Source of the DNA: Spodoptera frugiperda
Lineage: Eukaryota > Arthropoda > Insecta > Lepidoptera > Noctuidae
DNA: 64,000 nucleotides
Direction: 5' to 3'
Assembly: GCF_023101765.2 (NCBI RefSeq)
Contig: NC_064226.1
Location: 3,216,001 to 3,280,000, forward strand
A program made the position numbers and the translations under genes. Below the pieces are notes generated by a model. It had not been told where the DNA came from. It made no database searches and saw nothing but the letters and a program-made list of their open reading frames with translations. Of this stretch, positions 55,946 to 64,000 are shown in pieces; within the stretch, counting starts at the first letter, position 1, and each line of letters opens with the position of its first letter.

Positions 55946-56480
55946 CAGATTTTCAGCACTAGCCAGCTACTAGCATAAGATTTCTTATCAGTTGTATTTA
56001 TTTTTACATAAAGAAATTAAATTTTTACCTGCAACCCGCCACGACTAGTACGCATACTATTCAACTTTCAGTATGAATTTTCCGATTATTTTTGTACGCA
56101 TTGTAGTAAAAAAGCTACACAAATATTTTATATCCAAATTGGCACTCTTATTTCAAAGTCATACACGAAAATAAACGATAATTCATTTAAATATTAATTA
56201 TCATGTATATTTTAATCAAAATAATTAAAATGAAGACTAGGTTTTTCTTCAACTACCTAAGATATCCGATGTCTATTTATTAGTTATTTAGGTATATTAT
56301 GTGCATATTTGCTATGTAAATGTCCTGTGACCTTTGTGGAGTTAGGTGCATCTTTAGGCGCATCTGCGCATCTATTTATAGATCTAACTCGCTTAGAGGT
56401 GCACCTGTATGCGTGACACTGAGTTCTGACCGCTGGTTTATCTGTGGAAAATGGGCGGAAAACTCGTTAGTTATGCAACA
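55946..56480. other. No gene seen
   Basis: A 79-codon frame at 56320-56559 overlaps a SINE scrap and has no recognised domain. Confidence 0.45.
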
Positions 56481-56527
56481 TCATGCCTTTTATCCTCGAA
56501 GGGGTAGGCAGAGGTGCACATTGCAGC
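56481..56527 (-). mobile_element. SINE-A tail fragment
   Basis: catcatgccttttatcctcg and aaggggtaggcagaggtgca; only about 45 bases of the tail. Confidence 0.75.
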
Positions 56528-57293
56528 ATACTCGTTTGGTATGTAAGTATAATAAATAATAATAACTTTATTAACAGTTTTTCAATTTTTTAGGAAAGTA
56601 GGTAGTAGGTACATGAGTTTCTTATGGGTGTAAAGTAGGTCCCGAGGTACCTTTTTTGGTGTAAAATAATTAGTCGATTGTAATTCCAGGTTTATCTATA
56701 ATTATCTATAATAGTGTATTATATTATAATATTATAAAACTGAAGAGTTTGTTAGTTTGTTGCAGCAAAGCGCATTGTTGGAAAAGGTTTGCCTTGTTCA
56801 TCATGATGAGAATCATGATTTCGATTTTGACTTTCGGATCCATTCATAAAAATAAAAATACTAATAAACAAAAAAACTCAAAAAAAAAATCTATCCAAAT
56901 TGCAACCGCTTTATTGCAAGAAATTACATTGCTTAACTTAATTATGTGCACATTACGCACATGTGTCTTCCTTCAGGGAATAATGCGAATGATGGCTGTC
57001 TAAATGAGATAGCAGAGACAAACAGTTAACTAACCACAATTGAAATAATATCTATTATAATTATAGAGCAATCCTTGCAATTAAATTTTAATATTTCTAT
57101 AATTATAACGTATTCCCTCAATTATAAAATACAGACAAAGACAAAGGTGTAAAATAGCACACACCATATCCATTTTTCAGAATATTGTGACAATTTTTGA
57201 ACTTACATTACAGTGTAAGTGAAAGTTTTCAAAACTGCTGAAAAGTGAGTTACTTTGCCTACCATTTTTTAAATAAAAAACGTAACTATGTAT
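56528..57293. other. No gene; R-A scrap
   Basis: 56735-56765 has aactgaagagtttgttagtt, the start of repeat R-A. The rest is AT-rich. Confidence 0.45.
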
Positions 57294-57447
57294 CGTGTGT
57301 GCGTTTACAAACATACAATTTTACATACACATAACACCCGGAACAGCAATCCGTGAGTCACATAAAGAGTTGTTCCGTGCGGGAATTGAACCCGCGACAT
57401 GTTGCACGGCAGCCAGTTGTCCAGCTACCGCCCCAACCGACAATCGG
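57294..57447 (-). mobile_element. SINE-B
   Basis: Minus strand: ccgattgtcggttggggcgg, caactggctgccgtgcaaca, ggttcaattcccgcacggaa; ends at the gtttgtaaacgcac block without the cacaggagaaa tail. Confidence 0.8.
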
Positions 57448-57893
57448 TATGTAATTTTTTTACTACTTCAAAAAAAAAAAAAAAAATACGTCGAGTGCGT
57501 TCCTTCTTCATATAAAATGTATCAAGTTCCATGCTCATTCATCCACATAATTTTCATAAAAAGACGTTACAGGTTTTTGCTTATTAATGTACAGATAACT
57601 ACATACATCAGCTGTTCCATATAAATAGAATTAGGTATAATATTAAAGAATAATCTTCGTAGATATTATGTTGTTTTAGTAATTAGGTAAATTGGATTAA
57701 AAAATATGATAAAATAACGGATAAAACTAACATTGTATGTGAACATGTTGCATGTATGTACATCTAAACACGCTTTGCTTATCATCAGTTTTATGGTTGA
57801 AAATTATATTGATATAATTATAATAATTTCAACGTCATTGCATCTGTTTCTCTTCAAGGGGTATTAGTAGATAATCATGGTTATTATTAAATT
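57448..57893. other. AT-rich sequence without recognisable gene
   Basis: An A run at 57470-57486; nothing else. Confidence 0.5.
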
Positions 57894-58027
57894 GCTACTA
57901 GCTTCTGCCAGCGGCTTCGCCTGTGTTCCTGTGGGATAAAAAGTATCCTATCACCCAAGCCAGCTAATACCCTGTCTGTATACCAAATTTTATCAAAATC
58001 CGTTCAGTAGGTCCAGCTCGATTGACG
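57894..58027 (-). mobile_element. Interspersed repeat R-B, truncated by the next element
   Basis: tagcttctgccagcggcttc through tccagctcgattgacgg, then abruptly the R1-tail start. The other half of R-B does not resume after 58182. Confidence 0.58.
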
Positions 58028-58028
58028 G

Positions 58029-58182
58029 CCGGAGCTGCGGACTATCTAGCGGGTTTACCGGGACTCCGGCTCGAAAAGCAGGAGTAGGAACTGCGTGGTT
58101 TTTAGTCAGTAAAAGTCTGACACTACCTCTCGCCTCGCCCAAGATGAGAGAAAAGTTATTTAATGATTTCCTTTGTAAAAAA
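58029..58182 (+). mobile_element. R1-tail family copy
   Basis: ccggagctgcggactatcta to aatgatttcctttgtaaaaa; full length of the short form. Confidence 0.82.
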
Positions 58183-58774
58183 GCGGAGGAAAATGATACG
58201 TATCACATACTTAAAGACATTAAATCAATAATTACTATGTATGTGATCACAAATTCAACACATTAAGAAAAAGTTTGTAATAAAATTAAAAATATAAATA
58301 GCATCTATATTATTAAAAAATATCATATATAAGTAATTTTAATCATTAAAAACCCGCAAATTATATTAAACTACTAAAACCAAATAATTAATTTACACAA
58401 AACCTATGATTGAAGTATGAAGTACCTTTCTGAGTATTCACATTTTTAATCAGTCACTTTATTGCGCGTACGCAAGTTAGTTTACAGATAATGATGACAG
58501 GTGTCACTACCGATCAAAGCTGGGTGAACTCAATTATATTATTAAAAAACTAATATTCTATTCTATTAAAGGCTAATGATATAGCTTAGCTACTTGAGTT
58601 AAGTTATTAAATTCTAAGTATAGTCTACTTAGACTTACTGTAATTGAGAAATTGAATTTGTCAGTCTGTTACACTTTTACGTCTAAACTACTGAACTTAT
58701 TATTATGAAATTTAGTAAAATGCATATTTTGTAGAAAGTTAGTTAGTAAAACTCGGATAACGAAAAATGCAACA
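58183..58774. other. AT-rich sequence without recognisable gene
   Basis: No repeat or frame supported. Confidence 0.5.
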
Positions 58775-58919
58775 CTTTTTTTAAAGGAGAAAATCATGCA
58801 ATGTCTTCTCCCGCCTCGGGCGAGGCCAGAGACTCTTACTGACTAAAATCTACTCCATTTTTACTCTTGGTTTTTGAACCGGAGCCCCGGTAAACCCGCT
58901 AGGTAGTCCGCAGCTTCGG
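58775..58919 (-). mobile_element. R1-tail family copy
   Basis: Minus strand: cgaagctgcggactacctag, gggtttaccggggctccggt, then gccgaggcg-type block and attttctcctttaaaaaaag. No clear duplication. Confidence 0.82.
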
Positions 58920-59212
58920 ATAAAATACTACATTTCAACACTACATTTTAATTAAGTACATATGCGCACAAAATCGTCGGCTAAAGATAGTTCAGATTAA
59001 AACAATCATTTATACACAGAATTCATAATCATATCATTGCAATATATTATTATTGTACATTATACTATCGGACTGATTACGAAGGCTGGTATAGACCTAT
59101 ATTACATTAATGTAAGTCGCAATGATGATGTAGTTAATGAAGCTAGGGTCATATTTTAAATTATATGTTGTATTTCTATTGAAAGCAATTATATACAATA
59201 TATAGGAATAAA

Positions 59213-59415
59213 GGCCTCACAGAAAACCGACGTGAAACAACGCTTGCGTTGTGTTTCATTGTGTGAGTGAGGTTACCGGAGGCCTAATTACCCCCTTCCT
59301 TCCCGGCATTCCCCATTTTCTCCAACAACCCTTAAATTCCTAACCCCTAAAAGCAACGCACTTGTAACGCCTCTAGTGTTTAAAGTACTTGGGCGGCGGC
59401 TTTTGCTTATCATCA
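59213..59415 (-). mobile_element. Family X repeat, 3'-side fragment joined to a tandem array
   Basis: Minus strand ends gcgttgtttcacgtcggttt and ttctgtgaggcc; middle aatttaagggttgttggaga. At its other side the expected gatggtaagcaatcgcc becomes cttgatgataagcaaaagcc and then the array begins. Confidence 0.72.
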
Positions 59416-59425
59416 AGCTTTTGAT

Positions 59426-59929
59426 CGTACGCACGGTTCGCACGGATCGCACGCATCGCACGGAACGCACGCATCGCACGGATCGCACGCATCGCACGGA
59501 TCGCACGCATCGCACGGATCGCACGCATCGCACGGATCGCACGCATCGCACGGATCGCACGCATCGCACGGATCGCACGCATCGCACGCATCGCACGGAT
59601 CGCACGCATCGCACGCATCGCACGCATCGCACGCATCGCACGCATCGCACGCATCGCACGCATCGCACGGATCGCACGGATCGCAAGCATCGCACGGATC
59701 GCACGCATCGCACGGATCGCACGCATCGCACGGATCGCACGCATCGCACGGATCAAACGTATCGCATGGATCGCACGCATCGGACGCATCGCACGCATCG
59801 GACGCATCGCACGGATCGCACGCATCGCACGGATCGCAAGCATCGCACGGATTGCACGGATTGCACGGACCGCACGGATCGCACGCATCGTACGGTCGCA
59901 CGCATCGGACGGATCGCAAGGTCGCACGC
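59426..59929. repeat. Minisatellite array, 9 bp CpG-rich unit, about 56 copies
   Basis: The unit is cgcacggat alternating with cgcacgcat, with variants (cgcaagcat, cggacgcat, cgtatcgca). Most of the front half follows an 18 bp two-step pattern; the middle has seven cgcacgcat in a row. Because 9 is a multiple of 3, all frames are open (up to 205 codons): THRTDR-type, RAIRAM-type and CDACDP-type repeats. These are not evidence of a gene. Confidence 0.93.
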
Positions 59930-60509
59930 TTTTTTGTTGAAATCATTAATACAAACCAGATTGGCAGCGCATGCATATTATTCTGTTTTATGAGCTATTT
60001 CTGTCCGACTTGCTAGACAAAAGTTGTGACTACTCGGTTAACATACATGTTATAAAAATAATTTATAGCCTATAGCACTCAGGAATAATGTAGCTTTCTA
60101 CCAGTGAAAAACTTTTTAGGATTGGATCATTAGTTCCAGAGATTACCCCCTACATACAAACTTACAAACTTTACCTCTTTATAATATAAATATAAATAAG
60201 TATAGATAAACATATATTTTTTAATCGCATCCACCGTAAAATTGAAGTGTCTAAGCTATTTAAAAAACCTCTTTAATTTATTAAAACTTGGTACACCTTT
60301 GCATGCCATCCCATATTTAATGATTCAATTGAGTTTTTAATTCGATAAATGTAATAGATCGAGTAATTGTTGCTTAAGCAATATTTTAATTAAGTCGTAG
60401 GTGCTTAGGTTGGTAGGTTATATTATCTAAGATCCATAGATTTGTTCTGGCTCGGTCTTTTACATAGGAATCTATACTTTGGAACTAGTGTATGGCTTCA
60501 CTAAAGAAC
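59930..60509. other. AT-rich sequence without recognisable gene
   Basis: No repeat or frame supported. Confidence 0.5.
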
Positions 60510-60643
60510 TGACCGCCGCACTTAGAGACATTTAATGGTTTCTTAGCCCAGTCCTTAGTAATTTATTTTCGGAACACAATGGTTACTAAGGAATAGTTTA
60601 AGTAACCATTAAATGTCAGATACATTGCGCACGGAAGTTACTG
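60510..60643. mobile_element. MITE family Y, diverged
   Basis: ccgcacttagagacatttaa and ttaaatgtcagatacattgc as ends; inner cccagtccttagtaattt/ggttactaaggaatag hairpin as in 12067-12274. Flanking duplication unclear. Confidence 0.5.
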
Positions 60644-60950
60644 CATGATAGACAGCTGAAATTATCCTTTAACATTATGTCTTTCATACAGTTGTTTGTT
60701 ATAAGTTTACGAACCTATCTACAGAACCTACCTAAAGATCCAAAATAAATCACAATAACCAAAATATACAATTAAAAAAAAACAATATTCGTCGAACAAT
60801 TTGAAATAGTTACTTAATGATAAAATAAAAGGTTTCATTTCCTTTTTATAGATAATGATGTCTATAGACCAATCAACAACGAATAAAATATAGTGAGAGA
60901 ACAAAATTTTTCGCAAATAAAAATAAGTACATAATTACAACAGCCCAGGT
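60644..60950. other. AT-rich sequence without recognisable gene
   Basis: Nothing recognised. Confidence 0.5.
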
Positions 60951-61150
60951 ATGTATGTATACTTCAGGCGCCGATTTTAATTGACCGTTTCCATTGCAGT
61001 GTTTTATTTTCGTGTAGAAAAAGTCGTCGAGTGCAGGTTCGGTGCCCTGCCAAGGCCGCATTTCTCGGCCGAGAGGAAATAGCCCGGGATCATTTCTCCG
61101 CCTGTAAATAAAAAAGTTGGGCCTTCGAGTAAATGTCAAAGTACTGTATT
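60951..61150. other. Isolated GC-rich block
   Basis: gcaggttcggtgccctgcca, ggccgcatttctcggccgag and gcccgggatcatttctccg lie in otherwise AT-rich DNA. Inverted ggccg/cggcc motifs are present. Not a repeat seen elsewhere in the window. It could be a conserved non-coding element. Confidence 0.4.
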
Positions 61151-63099
61151 CGGTTAATGTCGGGTACACTGAGATCGGGTTTTTATGTGATTCGGGATTT
61201 TATTAAAATTGCTTTTAAAAAATATCTGTGTGTATACTATGGAGATTTGATGCGTATGAACGTGTCTTACGTAGGTAAGTACACATAAAATCAAATGTAT
61301 CTAAATATGAAAAATATATTCTTGGTATCTTGACTTTCCAATAAGATAAACAATATGAATTAATAATCCTAAATTAATTTGGAAATAATCTCAGAAAAAT
61401 ACTGAAAAAAATAAACAATCTTTCAATTAATGACAGGTATGGTATACCTATAGTTTCTAGTATCAGCATAGAATAGAATAACACGAATCATAAATATAAG
61501 AAAAACAATGGACATAAGACTAAGCAATAAATGACACCACTTATCCCGAATCAAGTCTAAACCACAAATCAAAACATACAATAAAAATATCTCCTTTTTA
61601 TCCGCGTGAGGTCTCTTGTATAGCACACACCTAACCTCGGGAAACGGGTTGTTCGATACCTATCAACATTTTACGTTAGCCCAACTATCATTAAAACCGA
61701 TATGAATGCCGTACAGATTCTTATTCGTACTGTGTTGAAAGAAAGAATTTATTTTATTATCTTATTTTTTACAATGTCATGTACTTCGTGTGAGGCGTTT
61801 TAAATGCAAAAAGTCAGCCGGTGTGAATGCCTAGGGAGATCCTTTCGACCATTTATTTAGCATTCGACAGTATTAATAAATAAAACTAGCTAAATAAATA
61901 TATTATGTCAACGCATCTTACTGTACAAGAAACTTTTAATTAACATGCATATTAATAAGTAATTATTTAAAAGAAATTATTTATTAATAATGAAATTTAT
62001 ATAAATAATTCTTGTTTTACATAAATAAGAGTTGAGCAACAACAAGCAACATCGATCATATTCTGTCTACAGAAGACAAGGAACAACGCAATTTGAGACA
62101 GCGCTTCGAATACACGCAGCAACGACCGAAATAATATGAAATACAACTTCATTTAAAATGAAAAATACACCTTCATTTTAAATGAATTTTAATTACGATA
62201 GCTACTGAAATACGCTAGTGAAATGTTTGTTACTAGATAACGTAATAGAGTTTTTAAATAAGTAACTGGTATGATAACCTGTACATAGGGTGTTCGGACA
62301 GGTGTTGCTAGCCATATAGGTCTTGCACAGGACACCTAGGCCCTAGGTAATTAGTGTTTCGTAGTGTTGTTTTAATCTTGTAATGCTTAGCCGCTTGTTT
62401 GAAAGGATGTTGGGGTGTGTACTTTGTGCAGGCGATTAGCGATTTGGATGAGATGGAAAATTGGTAGGAATTTTGAAGGAAATTGTGAAAGATCTTAATC
62501 TCTAGCTATATCCGTTACATATGAATTATTATATGACGAACGATTAAACAATATTCTTTAATTTTTTATATATATTTTTTTTGTATAATTAATAAATCAC
62601 TTCAATAAAAATTATTCCTAAACAAGCGTATAGTCATTACCTTAATTTCACTTACAGTTTAATAGACAAGAAATGAACGCACTCACCGCTCTATGACACT
62701 TCTATGTCCCAACCCTAAAGCATCAATGAAGGTTGTCAATCGTGCTTCGATGTCACCGGATGTGATGCGCTGACCATCTGCAGTTCCGATCAGCTAGCCT
62801 CTAAAATAAAATTTATATGACCACAACACGAGAAACCTAGGGTTCTGTAGGCTATAATTATGTAAAAAATTACACAATTATTATTTAATTTACATAATTA
62901 TTATTTAATTTGTCTTCTTAATTTCAGTTAAAAATCTTTGCTCGTAAGAGTATTCTTTCCGATTCTGATGAATATGACATAAAATAAAATCAAATATTTT
63001 TTGTACTTCAATTTGTTTATTGTTGTGATGCTATAGTAAGTTGTAGCACTATGCATCTTTTCTTTAAAATTATTTATCAATATCATTATGCTATAACTT
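61151..63099. other. No gene; one short hairpin
   Basis: 62149-62190 has ttcatttaaaatgaa and ttcattttaaatgaa back to back. Frames at 61423-61626 and 62928-63185 are AT-rich translations without domains. Confidence 0.5.
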
Positions 63100-63190
63100 T
63101 TAAGGAAATAGTGAGTAAAGTTTCCTAAGAAAAGGAGGATCCTCCGACCAGGCGAGGTGATCGTGCCTGGCGAGCTTTCTACCAAACAGT
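63100..63190 (+). repeat. Dispersed repeat W, copy 2
   Basis: gtgagtaaagtttcctaaga, aggaggatcctccgaccag and cgaggtgatcgtgcctgg; see 4348-4440. Confidence 0.55.
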
Positions 63191-63657
63191 TGTGTCGATT
63201 TTCTATGCATGTAAATTACACATGATTGTGTGATGTAGGATTTTATGACGTTATGCGTAGATTTGTTCGTCGATAGTCTATGTCATGTTTCGCCTCAGTC
63301 TTAAGTGACATTAGACATAATTTCAGTCTTTCTTCTATAGATATTAAGGTTTGTTTTTACAAAAGCTTTCTTTTCGAACTTCACCCCTAACTGACCAAAG
63401 TTTATATGATATGTATGCAAACGACATAGCAGTATATTTGCATTTGATATGCACTTAAGTGACAGGTCGTGAATAAAATTTTCATTATTCATTTTGTTAC
63501 TAGGTATAAGATGAATAATAAAACGGTTGATATTGATGCGCGAAATGCCTATTATTTTTAAGTGTTATTCAGTGTTGCACATTAAAGGTCTTTTTTTAGT
63601 TGTAGGTGACACTGTATTTCAGATTATTACTCCTTGGTAAACACTGCCACGGGTTGT
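63191..63657. other. AT-rich sequence without recognisable gene
   Basis: No repeat or frame supported. Confidence 0.5.
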
Positions 63658-63940
63658 AATTTTTTTATGGTCTAAGCTGGTAATCGAGCTGACGGATCAC
63701 CTGATGGTAAACAATCGCCGTCGCCCATGGACACCCGAAACACCAAAGGCATTACAAGTACGTTGCCAGCCTTTGGAGGGTTGTTGGGCAATCAGGGATT
63801 GGAAAGATTGTGGCAATTGGTCCTCTAGTAACCTCACTCACACAACGCAAGCGTTGTTTCATGTCAGTTTTCTGTGAGGCCGTGGTATCACTCCGGTCGA
63901 GCCGGCCCATTCGTGCTGAAGCATGGCTCTCCCACACTTG
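63658..63940 (+). mobile_element. Family X repeat, near full length (reference copy)
   Basis: ttttttatggtctaagctgg, gacggatcacctgatggtaa, cgcccatggacacccgaaac, ttgccagcctttggagggtt, gtaacctcactcacacaacg, gccgtggtatcactccggtc and gaagcatggctctcccacac in order. It has no poly(A), no tRNA-like head and no clear inverted ends, so its class is open. Confidence 0.82.
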
Positions 63941-64000
63941 CATGGACACTTGTATGAACAATGTCCTTTCACATATTAATATCACTCATCCATTGTAAAC

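Noticed and set aside
57894..58182. Clean nested insertion of the R1-tail copy into repeat R-B
   Set aside because: R-B does not resume after the R1-tail copy and no target duplication is seen, so a simple nested insertion is not supported; truncation or deletion is more likely.
59426..59929. CRISPR-like repetition
   Set aside because: Units are contiguous and 9 bp long with no spacers, in a eukaryotic repeat setting.
59288..59993. Open frames of 153-205 codons with THRTDR, RAIRAM or CDACDP repeats
   Set aside because: The 9 bp unit contains no stop in any frame, so all frames are open; there is no start context, signal or domain. A cysteine/aspartate-rich protein was considered but has no support.

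Overview
The window looks like gene-poor, repeat-rich nuclear DNA of a moth, most likely a noctuid or close relative. It is strongly AT-rich. The evidence is a dense set of interspersed repeats of types I recognise from Lepidoptera: a tRNA-derived SINE whose tail reads cccttcggggataaaaggcgtgacg-like, a second tRNA-derived SINE with a gattcccgcacggagcaac head, an R1-clade LINE end, a roughly 350 bp noctuid-type repeat (family X below), Tc1/mariner, Helitron-like and Harbinger-like elements. No intact protein-coding gene, rRNA, functional tRNA or CRISPR array is supported. The short open frames are chance frames in AT-rich DNA, frames through tandem arrays, or transposon remains. Three small stretches (33456-33612, 37640-37804, 51611-51741) have splice-site and composition features that could make them exons or promoter-proximal sequence of a gene with very long introns, but none is confirmed.

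Layout. 1-15056: AT-rich intergenic or intronic DNA with SINEs, MITEs (two with 3 bp TTA/TAA duplications), R1-tail copies, family X copies and a possible TATA promoter at 10200. 15065-21468: the main structure, a two-level nested transposon. An outer foldback element with long inverted repeats sits in a LINE tail with an 8 bp duplication (gttgatga). Near its centre is a complete LTR retrotransposon derivative (16340-20685) with two 442 bp LTRs that differ at one position by eye. Its inside holds a 100 bp tandem array, a 26 bp GC-rich array of about 27 units, and a broken Gypsy-type protease on the minus strand, with a decayed second copy of the protease active-site segment on the other side of the 26 bp array. 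21477-30331: very AT-rich DNA with SINEs, family X copies and hairpins. 30332-31245: a Tc1/mariner relic with clear terminal repeats. 31385-59000: scattered SINEs, Helitron-like copies, many R1-tail copies, and at 54700-55509 a 5'-truncated R1-clade LINE whose 3' untranslated region is the source of, or shares its tail with, the short R1-tail copies. 59426-59929: a 504 bp array of a 9 bp CpG-rich unit joined to a family X copy. 59930-64000: AT-rich DNA ending with a near full-length family X copy.

There is no gene cooperation to describe. What works together is the repeat population: LINE machinery (an R1-clade 3' end is visible) could mobilise short elements carrying the same tail, and nested insertions give a relative order: LINE tail first, then foldback element, then LTR element. 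All family assignments are from memory and reading by eye; no database search was possible.
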